Source: Dasypus novemcinctus (Eukaryota > Chordata > Mammalia > Cingulata > Dasypodidae). Taken from it: 64,000 nucleotides of DNA. Shown here piece after piece: positions 46,329 through 59,389 of this stretch. A program made the position numbers and the translations under genes. Each line of letters starts with the position of its first letter. The stretch's first letter is position 1. Under the pieces are notes generated by a model, which saw nothing but the letters and a program-made list of their open reading frames with translations, searched no databases and was not told the DNA's origin. The stretch is taken from positions 30,813,843 to 30,877,842 of the forward strand of contig NC_080702.1 in the NCBI RefSeq assembly GCF_030445035.2. The letters are read 5' to 3'.

Positions 46329-47239
46329 TCAGTTTTTAAAGGCCTGCTTCATGTCCTTATTTCTAAGACTGTAGATAAAGGGGTTCAGCATAGGAATAAC
46401 CACCATGTACATCACTGAGGCTATTGCATTTGTCCTTGAGTTGTGGGAAGCAGTAGAGCTAAGATACACTCCAAGACATGTACCATAAAACAAGGTCACT
46501 ACTGGGAGGTGAGACCCACAAGTAGAAAATGCTTTTTGCTTGCCCTCAGTTGTTGACATTCTCAAAATGGAGGATATAATCTTATAGTAAGAGAAAAGGA
46601 TCCCAGTGAGTGGAATAAATCCCAGAAGTCCAGATGCAAAATATATCACTAAGTCATTTAGAAAGGTGTCAGAACAAACAAGTCGGATTACCTGATTAAG
46701 TTCACAGAAAAAGTGGGGGATTTCCAACTTTGTACAAAAAGACAACCGCAAAACCATTAAACATTGTAAAAGGGAAAACAAAATACTCGATAACCAGGAT
46801 GCCAGTAGCAGGAGGCCACAGAGCCGGGGGTTCATGATGACCATATAGTGCAGGGGGTGGCAGATGGCCACGAAGCGGTCATAGGCCATCACAGTCAAGA
46901 GGGCGTTATCTATTTGTCCAACAAGTATGTACAAAATATCTGGCTGAGGCAGCTTTCAAAAGTTATGATTTTTCTTTCTGTCTGGATGTTCAACAGCATC
47001 TTTGGGACAGTGGTGGAGGTGAAACAGATATCTGTAAAAGACAGGTTAGAGAGGAAGAAGTACATGGGTGTGTGGAGGTGGGAGTCTGAGATGATGGCCA
47101 GGATGATGAGCAGGTTCCCTGTGAAGGTGACCAGGTACATCAACAGGAACAGTCCAAAGAGGAGGGGCTGCACTCCTGTATCTTCTGACAGCCACAGAAG
47201 TACAAATTCTAAGACATATGTTTGGTTTTCTGTTTCCAT
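46329..47239 (-). pseudogene. Olfactory receptor family 7-like, single 1-bp frameshift
   Basis: Odorant GPCR coding exon, ~304 codons. The start [12 protein letters not shown] is at 47239, with the N-glycosylation site NQT. In order: TGNLLIILA (TM1), [12 protein letters not shown] (TM2), a frameshift at about 46935 just before TM3, then [49 protein letters not shown], and [14 protein letters not shown]; the stop is at 46329. Relative to the family, one base is missing between CLSQ and ILVGQ. Everything else is open and conserved, so it is either a very recent pseudogene, a segregating allele or a base-calling error. Upstream sequence is conserved with the + strand OR at 7.1 kb. It lies in a unit duplicated at 54.9-63 kb. 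Confidence 0.92.
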
Positions 47240-47560
47240 GTAGATGATGGAATTCCTGGAAGAGATATCAGAATAATGCAAATTTAGCCACAAACAGAAA
47301 TTATAAAATTTTAATAAATGTAATGATTTGTTTTGTAAGCCAATTAAGATTATATTTTTATAGAGTTTATAAAGATTTAATTTCCTTATTTAAGAATGTC
47401 AGGGAAATCAAATGCCCCTGCTTCTCCTTGAAAATTTTGTTGACTAACTATACTTGTCCATAACGGAAAAAACTATGCCCAAGCAATATTTTCCCCTACA
47501 AATTCTCTCAGACTTTATTTTCAGAAACAAACCGAATGACCAGTCTTTTTGTACCTTGAG
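47240..47560 (-). other. Conserved OR upstream segment
   Basis: Paralogous to 6901-7164 (inverted) and 61010-61400. Probably holds the acceptor splice site for the coding exon. No exon is assigned. Confidence 0.5.
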
Positions 47561-47599
47561 AAAAAAGCAGTGAAGAATAAGAACAAAGTTGTAAGAACC

Positions 47600-48320
47600 A
47601 TATGACTTAATTGCAACACTTAATGTAGAAACACATTAATTAAACACATTAATTAATTAAAGAATTAGATAGAATAAAACACCCATACGAATGTGTTTCG
47701 TGAATGTTTCACAGAAGACAAGGGCAATTTGATGTAGACAGTATGGTCTTCTCAACAAATGGTACTAAAACGATAGGATATACTCATGCCAAACAAAAAG
47801 GAACTTAAGCACAAGTTGTAAAAATTTCATAAATATTAAATCGAAGTGAATCATAACCACTTAAAATTAAAATGAATGGTAAAACTTCTAGAATAAACAT
47901 AGAGAATGTTTAGGGTCCCATGGTGTGGAAATGAGTGTTTGGATAAAGCACCCAAAACATGATCGATGAGAAAATAAAATTTATAAGTTGTTTTTGTTCA
48001 AATGTAAAACTTCTGCTCTTTGCAAGATATTCATAAGGGATTGAAAAGAAAATCTACAGATTTGGGAAAAATATTTACAAAACACGTCAGGTAATGATTT
48101 ACATCCAAATATACAAAGAAGCCTTAACACCCCAAAATAAGAAAGCAAATGAAGAATTAAAAAAATGTTCAAAATATCTGAACAGAATCCTAAGCTAAGA
48201 ATATATACACTTCCCAAGTAAGCACACAAAAAGAAGCTCTCATCTGCCTCTGTGTCTGTCGAGACTGTAACTGGGAAGGAAGGTGGTACTCCAACATCAA
48301 ATGGCTCTTTTTCTATCAAT
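47600..48320 (+). mobile_element. Old L1 ORF2 fragment
   Basis: Plus-strand ORF2 text: 'ggtcttctcaacaaatggta', 'ggatatactcatgccaaaca', 'atacttcccaagta'-type wording. Paralogous to 61880-62500 and, inverted, to the old L1 at 6.2-6.9 kb. Confidence 0.65.
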
Positions 48321-48339
48321 GTCTGATGAAAAAAATGAA

Positions 48340-49214
48340 AAACATGAATTTTTTCAATCTGTCTTTTTTATTACAATTTAAACTTTTAGACAGAGGGACA
48401 TTTATTCTGGAAAAACAGGGGAAAAAACGCTGTTTGTAAGATCATTCTTTCAAATGAAATATATAAATTAAAATGATAGCATTATTGTAAAATGTTTGAT
48501 TATGCTTTCAAAAATTATTGTTTATGTTTAAGATTAGAATTTTGAATGAAATGTTTTTGATGTGGAAATTTAATTATAATCCAAATATATGGATGGATGC
48601 ATAGTAAAGGCACAAACTGAAAAGCAAATTCTTGAATAATAGTAAATAACTTGATCAGTGTTATTAAAATGTTGTCTCACTGACGTTTGTTTTATGAAAA
48701 AGGATAAAATTGATTGCTTTCTATGCTAGAAATATACTGCTTTTACTATTTACTCTGTTTTCCTTGCTTCTGTAGAGTAAGGTTGTCACAAGGTATAAAA
48801 GTTTTAATATTTATTTTGATTCAGAGTTGAGGTTTTATTATATATGGAATCTTTTAAATGTCAGCCAAAAATGAATGAAAATGTGAAAATTATGGTTTTT
48901 TTTTATTTGCTTAAGTTTTTGACTTTAAAAAATTTATAACAATGGCAGTTGGCATTTGTTAGATGTGTGAAATGCTGACAAATGTCACAGTGATGCTTTT
49001 ATTTTATAGATTATTACTATAATTAGGTTAGTCACTACCACAAGTGAGTCATTTCTTTAAATGTGCATTTTAAAATGAATGGCTTTTACAGATTCATCAT
49101 AATAAATTTTAAAGCTACATGTAAAAAAAGGGAATTGATGTGGGAGAGGGAGGTGATACCTGGGAATCCCTCAGGGGATCCTTTTGAATTAAATTTTCTG
49201 TAATATAAAACCTC
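48340..49214. other. No recognisable feature
   Basis: AT-rich insertion-rich zone between L1 pieces. No gene. Confidence 0.4.
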
Positions 49215-49760
49215 TTTTTAAAAAAGTTCATTATATTAAAAAATTAAAGAAAATAATAAATAGTCATCCTTTTGACTGCTGTTTCAGGAACTTAGTTTTG
49301 CCTGTTTTTAAATATTATTTGCATTGAAATATACAATAAACATTCGTTTGTGCCTGGCTTCTTTGCTCCACAGTATTCCTGAGAGGAGATTCATTCATTT
49401 TGTTCCAAACATTAGTATTTTGAACTTTTTCATGCCTGTGTGCTATTCCATTGTCGTATTATGCCATAATTTATATATCTGTTCTTCTGTTGGTAACATT
49501 TGGGTTGTTTTCAGTTTTGGACATTAGGAATAATGCTGCTCATAACATTCTCAAACATATCCATTTTCTTGGGTGCGTACCCATAGCAGAAATTCTGAGT
49601 AAGAGTGCATTAATGTGTTAAACTTTAGTAAATTCTACCAGACAGCTTCCCACGGTATTTCTATATATATATATCCTCTCATCCACAATTTATAAGAGTC
49701 CCATTCCTTCTATTCCTCACTAGTACTTGGTGTTGTCAATTCTTTTAATTCTTGCCATTC
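49215..49760 (-). mobile_element. Old L1 3' end
   Basis: Antisense wording: 'ttgtgcctggcttctttgct', 'gtgctattccattgtcgta', 'ttgggttgttttcagttttg'. A separate L1 from its neighbours (opposite strand). Confidence 0.65.
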
Positions 49761-49949
49761 AGTTACAAATGACACTGGAGCAACCTTAACAGGAATAATG
49801 TTTATTATATTTTAAACTGAAGGTATATCTTTCAAAGGGGAAGCATGCTGAAAAGTGTTTTATTCCATGTTTAAAAAGATACTTGAGTGCTGAAGATTAT
49901 ATACACAGACTCTCTGGTCTTTTATAATGTTTTCCTACTATGTGAAGAA

Positions 49950-50230
49950 TTCCCAGAATTTAACATCGCAAATGTTCAAGGGAATTTACATAATTGAAAA
50001 TTCATTAAATTTGATATTTTTATATTTAAATCATAATTTAAAAATTCAAAGCAAGTAAGAAATCCCACAATAAAATATCTGTACTCACTTCTTAAAATAG
50101 ATAAAAAGCTAAAATCTGACAATACCAATTGATCTTGAGGATGTGGAGCAATACAATTTGCATTCATCGCTAGTGAGAACACAAAATTTTGCAGCCATAA
50201 GACACTTCAGCATTTTCTTGTACAAATAAA
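49950..50230 (+). mobile_element. Old L1 ORF2 fragment
   Basis: Plus-strand 'ttgatcttgaggatgtggag' and 'gtgagaacacaaaattttgc' match the L1 ORF2 C-terminal region. Confidence 0.5.
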
Positions 50231-50235
50231 GATAG

Positions 50236-50310
50236 TATTTTTATATTATTTATGAATTCCAAAAATACATATTTTTGATATTACTTATGAATTTCAAAAA
50301 TACACATTGG
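50236..50310. repeat. ~37-bp tandem duplication
   Basis: 'atttatgaattccaaaaata' is followed ~37 bp later by 'acttatgaatttcaaaaata', with matching flanks. Confidence 0.75.
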
Positions 50311-50354
50311 GTTGTGTTTATAAAATGGTCAATTCCTCTGGGCATATTAGATTG

Positions 50355-50925
50355 TATTAAATTCAGAGGTTTAACTTTTAATTAAATCAAGATCAGGGCT
50401 TTTATCTGAGCATGTCAATAGGGCATGCAGGGTTCAGTTCCCACCCCCTTGGTTGGGGTAAAATAGACTTTCACATGGTAGTAAACACATGGTGAAGGAG
50501 AACACAGAATAAACACAGAGGAAGAAAAACAGCTCATCAGACAGGATCTTTTGATCCCCTGAAGAAAGATGAGCCTGATAGTGTGCAGCCGACCTTGTGA
50601 AGAGAATAGAGCAGCCCAGGAAGAAATGAGCCCCAGGAAGAGAGACAAGCTTTTTGCCAATTTACACCTTAGTTCAGAAGAAATTGGAGCCATGGAGCCT
50701 TAAGAGGAAGGAGGAAGGTTGAACCCTTTCAGAAAATACATGTCAATTTGTCAACATGTGGCAACAGACTTTGGATAAGAAAATACTTTTACAGTACCTT
50801 GAGTTGGATTATTTAGAGCCTGGTAATTGATCAGCTTCTACCCCAAAGAAATACCCTTTATAAATGCCAACAGATTTCTGGTACCTTGCATCAGCACCCC
50901 TTTGGCTGACTAATACACCATACAA
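50355..50925 (+). mobile_element. Interspersed repeat related to the OR insertion at 7.4 kb
   Basis: Its 3' end ('accccaaagaaatacccttt', 'tttctggtaccttgcatcag', 'cacccctttggctgac') matches the end of the element at 7360-7928. The 5' parts are less similar. Same strand. Family not named. Confidence 0.55.
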
Positions 50926-52840
50926 TCCATCAATTGTGCTTCTAGGCATATATATGAAAATTTATGTTTGTACAAAAACACACAATTGTTTATAGTAGCT
51001 ATATTTGTAATTTCCAAATCAGAAAGCAATGAAGAGGTTGTTCAACAGGATAGAAGGTAAATTCACTGTACTACATCTAAAAATGGAACATTATTGAGAT
51101 AAAATGAAATGTTCTTTCCAAAACAAATATATATATTTGATGAATCTTAAATGGTTATTGCTAATTAAAAGAAACCAGTTATAAAATGCTGCATATGCTG
51201 ATATCAATTATATCATTTTCTGGATATGGCAAAACATTAGGATAATAGAATATTCACTACTTGCCTGAGTAGAGAGTAAGGTTGAATAAATAGAAGCACA
51301 GGGTGCTTTATAGAATAATGAATCTATCCTGCTTGATATTGTAAAAGTAGATGCATGTTATTATACATTTGTCAAAATGTATTTAACTTGACAACACAAC
51401 CAGTAAACCTTACATATGCAAATAAAAATTAATTAAAAGGTCAAGGGAATCTCAGAGAGAATAAACTTTTTGTAAATCTGACTATATAAAAAAAAGTGTA
51501 ATTTGTCCCAACAGAGGGGACCGAGGGCAAAGGTGCTGAAAAATAATATTGGTTATGAATGGAACCCGTAAAATGAAGTCAAAAGAAATTGTGCATATGT
51601 AGTGTACTCTAGTTGATAAATTAGCATTCCACCGAGTATGGATTAACAGTACTAATGCTTCTATACATGTCCACTAAAATCAAGATATCCATAGTCAGAT
51701 GGCAGTTAAGGGAATATTTTTCTCACTGTAAAGTGGGAGCTTACAGATAAGCAAGAAGAAGAGGTCAAAATGTTCTATGAGATAATGGATTAGAGGTAGA
51801 CAAATCAGTATGAACTCATGTGTAGGGGAATACAGATACAGAAGGTTTTATATATACATATTACTAGATATGAGCATGTACAAATCTGAGTATACACACA
51901 TATATTTCATATACACTCCACAGAGAGGGCCTAGAGGCTGCAGTAGCAAGGAGCACAGACAGTGCCCAGACCTTGGAATTTAAAACCACTCTCCATTAAA
52001 AGTCTTCTTAGAGAAATTGTTGTTTCTAGGAAAAAAATATGAAAGAAGCACCTGGTATATTTTGTAGTATCAAAAAGTAAATTGGTGCTAAAATTAACCT
52101 CCCAATGATGGGGTTATTGTACAGAGAAATAAGGTAAACTGGAAAAAGATTCGATGGATAAGTAGAGCAAATTGCAAAACAGCAATAAAAATAGTATTGT
52201 ATCACACACCAAAGTTTGAAATATGTCATGAGTCAATCCTGATATAACTAAATTATACATAACAAGAGACATATCTCTTAAACAGAAGATTTCAATAACT
52301 TATATAGATATTGCTCTCTCAAGGACATGGAGAATAAATCCCCAATCTGAAGTGCAGGCTTCAACTAGTGGCTTCTTTGCAAAGATGATATATGGAAAGG
52401 CATAGAAATAAGGAACTTTACACTGAGGGGACTTCAAAACACTGTTGATCAACATAAACATCAACAATGATAAGTCGTACTGGTAAGTTGCACCTTGGTT
52501 ATGATGTGATGAAATGGAACTTTATCTCTGGTGTCTTCCTCAAAAAACTTCAGAACATCAGAAAATTATAATTGAGAGATACTTTATAATACCTCTGACC
52601 TCCACTCCTCAAAAGTATCCAGGACTTCAAAAATGAGGAGTACTTGAGAAGCTGTCTGAATCACAAAGAGATTAAGAATTTATGACAGGTAAGTACAAGA
52701 GATTATTTTGGATGGGTGATGTTAAGAAGAGGGGAAAGAGAGTAAGAAGTTCTCAGAAGCTATTTCTAAAATCCTTGCAATTTTTCTGTAAATCTAACAC
52801 TGTTTTAATGTAAATTTATTATGAAGTAAAAATATTAGTG
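50926..52840 (+). mobile_element. Old L1: ORF2 C-terminal end and 3' UTR
   Basis: Plus-strand L1 text runs from 'aattgtgcttctaggcatat' through 'ataatgaatctatcctgctt' into 3' UTR ('acctctgacctccactcctc' with 'aagtatccaggacttcaaaa'). It continues the fragment at 47600-48320 after intervening insertions. Paralogous to 62500-62960. Confidence 0.65.
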
Positions 52841-53009
52841 AAATACAAAATCTTAGAGACATCAAATTTCAAGATTCAATCCAGATACAATTAAATGAGT
52901 TGTACAAGAATAGTACATTGCTCTAAGTGTCACATTCTTCATCAATTGAATCATAACAGTAACATTGATTTCATAAAGTAATTGAAATAATTAAATAAAA
53001 TAATGAATA

Positions 53010-53270
53010 TATAATGTCAACAATTGTGCCTAATATCAAAATCCACTATTTTAAACATTATGATTCAATCACACACAGATTCACTCCCCACACCTTTCCC
53101 AAATCCACTGTGCAACTTTTCATCCCTCATCATCAGCGTGGGGTCTTAACAAGAGTGAGAGTCACATTGGCCCAGAGTGAACTTATCTCAGGTCAAAATT
53201 TTTCATGATCATCACATATCTATAGACCAGCACTAACTCTCCAATTACTCCAAACATAAATGTCTATCTT
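53010..53270. repeat. Inverted paralogue of 1.70-1.96 kb
   Basis: See 1700-1958: same blocks in reverse complement. It marks the far edge of the shared OR unit. Confidence 0.72.
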
Positions 53271-53770
53271 GTGGACAAAACACAAGGATCTCTATTATCT
53301 GGCTGCTGCCAACCTGGCCAGGCTCATTTTCCCCGTTTGCATCCCTGCCCCTCATTTTTCATCCAAACTCAAGAACTACTTTAAAACCTCACCAGATCTT
53401 GTACATATTGTATTGTTACATTGATTACACATTTGGGTCCCTATTGCACCTTCTTGGTTTACTTCTACTGCTTTCTCATCCTGGAATTACTCCAAATCCT
53501 CCCTTAAAGCACAGTACAAACATTAGCTCCCTTGTTAAGACTTCACTAGCCTCCACGGGATGAGACCATACCTTTCGATCCATTACACCAGAATTTCAGA
53601 GCCATTTCTAGTTATTGGATATACTCATTTCTATGTCAGTTACCCCATTTGGATACAATCTCTTTAATATGAAGAACAAAATCTTATCCATTTCTTTATT
53701 CCAAAAAATATTTAGAGCATTTTATGAAATAATTGATTACTAAACATTTGTTGAATGACGAAAGGAAAAA
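53271..53770 (+). mobile_element. L2 LINE 3' end
   Basis: Plus-strand L2 wording in order: 'catccaaactcaagaactac', 'tgtattgttacattgattac', 'atgaagaacaaaatcttatc', and 'taaacatttgttgaatgac' at the tail. Ancient. Confidence 0.65.
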
Positions 53771-53781
53771 AATGAATGAAG

Positions 53782-54130
53782 GGGAAGCAGCTGTGGCTCA
53801 ATCAGTTGGGCTCCCATCTATAATGTGGGGGGCCCTGGGTTTGCATCCCAGGGCCTCTTTGTGAAGGCAGGTTTACCTGCACACCACACAGCAGAGAGCC
53901 ACCTGGCCAGCAAAGAACTTGCTCACCGAGGTGATGCAACAACAACGAAAAAGGGAGACAAGAAAAATACAGAAGATTGTGCAGTGAATGGACAGAAAGC
54001 AGACATCAAGCAAGTTGAATGGGGAGGGGGAATAAATAAAATAAATAATGACACAGAAGAACGCATAGCAAATGGACACAGAGAGCAGATAGTATACAAA
54101 AACAACAAGGGGGGGGATATTAAAAACAAA
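53782..54130 (+). mobile_element. tRNA-derived SINE (DAS-II-like)
   Basis: A box tggctcaatcag, B-box-like gggtttgcatccc, a body with 'cacacagcagagagccacct', AACAACAA stretches and AAATAAAT runs. Inserted at the tail of the L2. An imperfect aatgaatgaa/aatgtaatgaa flank may be the target duplication. Confidence 0.78.
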
Positions 54131-54889
54131 GAAAGAATGTAATGAAACGGATACTTTCAACAATTGTAGAGAAAGTAGAATGAGTGAATCAAGGTAAAAA
54201 TGCTGCTGAGAGAGGGACAAACCAAGACTGAGAGCTAAGGCTAGAGGAGGCAACTTGGTAAAAAGAGATATTTAGTGTATCCACTATCTATTTTCACTAT
54301 GACATTTTAATTGGGTCTGTGCATGTTAAGTTTTCCTTATGAGCATTTTCTGTTCATACCCTTAAAGTTACTAGAAAAAAATGGGAACACGGACCCAAAA
54401 TACATTCCCCCAGCACCTGTGAAATTCTGTAACTCACCCTGAAATTATCAAGGTATGGTCTGAGTTCACAAATGTAGATTCTTTCATGAATTATGAATGA
54501 AGTTGGCAGTTCTGCTCCCAGGAAGAAAAGAGAGATGGAATCACTCACGAGGTCTCTAGAAAACAAATTGTGTTTTTGCTTCACCAGAGATTAGAAAAAT
54601 ATATTTGATATAGAGAATGGGGAATCTTTTAGAGTTTACAAGCAATTAGGGATTCCATTCCCAAAAGGCACATTAGTGAAATATTCTTTTCTCTTAATAT
54701 TCCCTATGATATTTAGTTATCTGGAGAGAGGAAAGAAAATTGCAATGAAACCTTTTGAAATTTTGAACTATTTGACAGCTTTGGAGCTCCATTTCCTCTC
54801 TTATTCCAGTGAACACCTGCTTCCGAGGAGAAGATCATACCTCTTTAGGTCAGTCTCTACTTTTGCCAGGTTTCCCAAAATGATTACTC
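54131..54889. other. No recognisable feature
   Basis: Spacer between duplicons. No gene or nameable repeat. Confidence 0.4.
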
Positions 54890-55345
54890 TATTTCTGTTT
54901 CTGGAGAAAGATTCTGGATAGACTAAAATTTCTTATGTCTCCAAGTTGTCTCCTCTGGGCTTTGGGCTCATACATGGAACCACCATCTCACAAGAGGGTT
55001 TCCTCTTGTCCCAGTGCTTCCTTCTATCCCATAATTAGCAATTTCTGTTCAACTCACACAATGAATTGTTTTCTCAGCCATTCAATGAATATTCATTCAG
55101 CAATATGATATGGTAAAGCCTCATCTACTATCTGGTAATGAAGAGAAGGATAAGGTACTGTGTTTCCCTGCAAGCAGTTCAGAGTCTAAACAAGCCAAGA
55201 GAGAAGTGTGCAAATATCACACCCTAAGGGGTTACAGTGGTCCTGGTGAATTTTACTTCTTTATGAATGAAGGTTGGGTTTTCTATTTCTTCCCTTATGC
55301 TCCTGGGATTTTGATAGGGATTACATTTAATTTAGAGATCGCTCT
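54890..55345. repeat. Duplicon segment, paralogue of 40.02-40.49 kb
   Basis: Same blocks, order and strand as 40016-40490. Start of the second OR unit. Confidence 0.75.
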
Positions 55346-55361
55346 AAGTATTATTGTCATG

Positions 55362-57465
55362 TTTTTTAAAAAAAAGTTTTATTCACACACCATATATTCC
55401 TTCCATAGTGTACAATCTGTGACTGTTTAATCACATAGTTTTGCATTCATCACCACAATAAATTTTAGAATATTTTCAGTAATACAAAAAGAAAAATACC
55501 CTATCCCTTATAATGCCATATTAATGATCCTTAATATTGTTATGGTACCTTTGTTACAACTAATAAAAATATTAAAATACTACTATTACCTATGGTTGGA
55601 TTTTTTGTATGTGTATTTTTAAAGAAGTTTTGATTTCATAAAAGTTACACTAAAAAAAACCAACCAGATAAGTCTCAACTGTCCATCTACTCCCCCTCCC
55701 ACACTTCTCCATATTAACATTATCTTTCATTAATGTGGTACATTTGTTACAATTGATGAACACATATAGCAGCATTGTCACTAAATGTAGACTATAGTTT
55801 ATATTATAGATTTACTCTGCTCCACACAATTTTGTGGGTTATGACAAAATATATAATGACCTGTATCTATCAATGTCATGCAGGACAATCTAGTGTCCCA
55901 AAATGCCCCAAAGCTACACCTTTTATTCCATCCCATTCCCATCAGAATCTGTGGTGGCCACTGCCATTACATCAATGATAAAAGTTCATCCTTTACTAGA
56001 ATAGTAATAAGTGTATAATAGAATAATACCAAGTCTACTTTAGACCATTGTACATTACCCAAACTTGAGGATATTGGGACAGTGATAGCCACTCTTTCTA
56101 ATTTAGCAGGCGCTTAGGTCCCATGGGAGAGATGGATGGAACTATCTTGCTTGCAGTTGTTGACAATCTGTGATTCTTTAAATGGACATTTTCCCTCATC
56201 ATCTCCTCTTGAGTTTTCCTGGATGAATTCTGTGAACTGTTTAGTAGTATTACAACTCTGCTGAGATTCAGGGCTCACCTGGCACATGAAAAGACCAAAG
56301 TTTTAAGTCTTTGGGACCTATATTTAACAAATGTAATGCTTATTAAAAGATCAAATAACAGGGGTAGAAAAACCATGTGTATGGAAACTATAAATGTGTC
56401 AAAGCCTGTTACACTGGGGATCATAAATTCCAGAGTAAGGCCAACTGAGATGGTGCTGAATTCTTGTGTTTGCCTGTACTGTTTTTAGGGTCCGGATATC
56501 TAAAGCACTCAGGAATCCTGCTAATTGAGACACTGTTTTCTCTGGCAGCTGAAGAGATCCTGTTAAGACATGAATAAGTGGAATCTATGAGTGATCTGCT
56601 GACTCATATTGAAAACTCTTAGCCATAAAAATTTAATTGTCCTGAACATTTCACACATTTGCCCAAGGTGTCTTTCATGGAGAATATGGGAAAGACCTAT
56701 AATTTCTCTGTGACATTTCTTTATTGTGAATTTTGTTTGAAAATAAAGTTTTAAAAAAGGCACTGGACAAATATAAGGAAGAAATTGTTACCATACATAT
56801 AATGCAACAAATCTTACCATGATGAAAAACAGTGTCTAAAAATTGTTATTTCAATTTTTTAAATTCTTTTATTTCATTTATTTTTTAAAATATTTCATTT
56901 TCTTTTAAATTTTATATGTCTTTTATTGGCTTTGTTTTTGGTGGGGATTTGGATCACATAAGTGTCACATATGTGGCAGGGGAGGATCACTAATAGGGGT
57001 TGTTGTTAATTGAGGGATATATGGAAGTGTGCAACTGTGGCATGCCTCTAATGCATATCAATATGTCCCAGTGTTCAAGGCTCATTGTCTTGGTGACTGG
57101 AGACCCAAGTATTAATCAAAAAAATATTGAATTCCCACCCTGGGGAGTATTGCTACATTCTTTAATAAAAGTTCAAGCATTCCATGAATACAAGGGCAGT
57201 GCCTAGTGAAAGAAGACCTACCATTTTTCCTCGAGCATGCTACTGATGATTGTAATTTTGAACTTTTTCTGGTGAAACTGAAACTTAACCTAGTATTAGA
57301 AAATGCCTAAGAGTTACCTATTCAAAACATTCATTTTGCTCAAATGTGGCCTCCTTGTAAGACATACTTAGTGTATAAATGCACTACCTCCCCCAACCCA
57401 TGGTGTAGAACTCGACTCCCAGAGATGGGCCTCCATGGTACTCAGGGATTAATACCAAGTGCTGA
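55362..57465. mobile_element. Composite L1 3'-end insertion, partly inverted
   Basis: Sits inside the old L1/duplicon junction between 'aagtattattgtcatg' and 'aagaatattggcatcg', which look like a diverged target duplication. It contains an L1 3' end (- strand, 55362-55600), another L1 3' UTR (- strand, 55620-~56580, family of 4996-6212) and a + strand segment (~56830-57465). The last is the reverse complement of the 6165-6210 part of that family ('atggtactcagggattaata'). This suggests nesting plus 5' inversion. Confidence 0.6.
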
Positions 57466-59040
57466 AGAATATTGGCATCGTAATAATTTCGAATTTTCCT
57501 GTCCATAATCACAGGTTGTCTTTCCATTTATTTAGGGATTGTTGTTTTTTTTTAATTTCTTGTAGGACTATTTTGTAGTTTTCAGTGTATAAGTCTTCCA
57601 TTTCTTTAGGTAAAATAATTCCTAGTTATTTTGTTTGTTTAAATATTATTGTGAATTTTTTAAAAATTTCTATTTGGGAATATTATTTGCTAGTGAATAT
57701 AATAAAACTCATTCTTGTGTGTTAATCTCATAGCTTGCATTTGGTTATATTTACTTATGAGCTCTAGAAATTTCCTTGTGGAAATTTGGTTACTTTCTAT
57801 ATAAAGGATAATGTCATTACTGAATTCAGATTATTTAATTCTTCCTGACTAATTTAGATGCTTTTTTAAAAGGTTTATTGCATAATTTCTTTGACAGGTA
57901 CTTCCCTACAATACTGTGTAGCAAGAGTAAAAGCAGGCATGCTTGTCTTGTTGTAGTACTCATGGGGAAATTTTTCAATCTTTCAGCATTGAGTGTAGAA
58001 TTAGGTGTATATATATATACACATTTGTTTATATGTTTGTGTGTATATATATATAATATAAATATATATATTTATATGTCTTTTAGCATGTTGAGGACTT
58101 TACCCAGCATTCTTATTTTTTCTGAGCATTTTTATCATGAAAGTTCATTGGATTCTGTCTAATGCAATTTCTGAGTGAATAGAGATTTTCAAGTGATTTT
58201 TCCCTTGATTATGCTATTTGTTCTACTCTACTCTTTGATTTTATTATGTTGAAAACCCTTGTAGCCTGGGACAAATATTATTTGGTCATGGAGGACAATT
58301 ATTTCAATATTCTGTTGTATTCAATACACTAGGTTTTTTTTTGTTTACGGCTTTTGCATCTATTTTAATAAAATAAATTGGTCTTTGATTTTCATTCCTT
58401 GTTAAGTCTTTAGGTAGTTTTTGTATCACATTAGCATTACCCTCACAGAATGAGTTTGGAAGATATCTTTTGTCTTAAATTTGGAAGTGTTTGAGAAATA
58501 CTGGAATTAATTCTTCTTTGCATGTTTGATAGAATTCAACTTTGAAGCTGCATGGTATTGAAATTCATTTCATTGGGAGTTTTTGATTATTGATTGAATG
58601 TCTTAATTTTTTATAATTCTGTGGAGGTCTTCTATTTCTTCTTGAGTCAATTTACTTAAGGTGTGTGCTTCTAGGAATTTGTCAATTAATTGTAGATTAT
58701 CTAAATAATTGACATACAGTTTTTCATAGTATTCAACCATAATTGTTTTAATATCTGCAATATCTAACAATGACCCCAATTTCATTTTATATTTTGTAAT
58801 TCACATATTCTTATTCGTTTCTTTTTAGTTTATCTACACCTTTGTGATTTTATCTTTTCCAAGAATTTTTAATTTCATTAGACCCACCAATTTTATTTCC
58901 ATTTTCTGTTTCATTTTTTTCCACTCAAATGAATCTTATTTTCTTCCTTCTACTACTTTTAAATTCTGGTTGTCCTTCTTTTTATGGTTCCCACAGATGT
59001 GTAGAAAGAGAATTGATTGTGATCTTTCATTTCTAATATA
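57466..59040 (-). mobile_element. Old L1 ORF2 fragment (duplicon copy)
   Basis: Antisense ORF2 text, paralogous to 40490-43340 but without the twin-primed insertion and the SINE pair: 'cagcattcttatttt', 'ttatcatgaaagttcattgg', 'gagtttggaag'. Contains a TA-rich microsatellite. Confidence 0.7.
58003..58077. repeat. TA-rich microsatellite
   Basis: Interrupted TATATA/TGTATA runs within the L1 relic. Confidence 0.85.
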
Positions 59041-59049
59041 TGTTTTCAT

Positions 59050-59350
59050 ACCTATACATTTCCCTTCATCTTTTAAATTCATCCCTAATCTGGCTGGACA
59101 CAAGGAATTCATTAAGCTGCAAAAAAAAAAAAAAAATAGAGAAATTCCAGAACAGAGGATTTTAAATGACAGCTGCAGTTTTGACAAACTATCAACATTG
59201 AGGAGCCTGAGGATCTACATTTTTACAGTAGGCTCATATGATGATGAAATCCAAAATTCTCATAAGTGGAACCTCAGAAAACTACAGTCTGATGTGTGGA
59301 TAAAGCAAAATCAGAGTCTGATCCTGTGGATAAATAAATTACAAAATATG
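59050..59350. repeat. Duplicon segment, paralogue of 43.34-43.64 kb
   Basis: Same blocks and order as 43341-43640, with an added A16 run at ~59121. Confidence 0.7.
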
Positions 59351-59389
59351 ATGAAATTAAAGCTTTGTAAAATAATGTAAAGTGAATAC

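Noticed and set aside
53825-54253. 105- and 126-codon frames on both strands
   Set aside because: Lie in a SINE and its A-rich tail.
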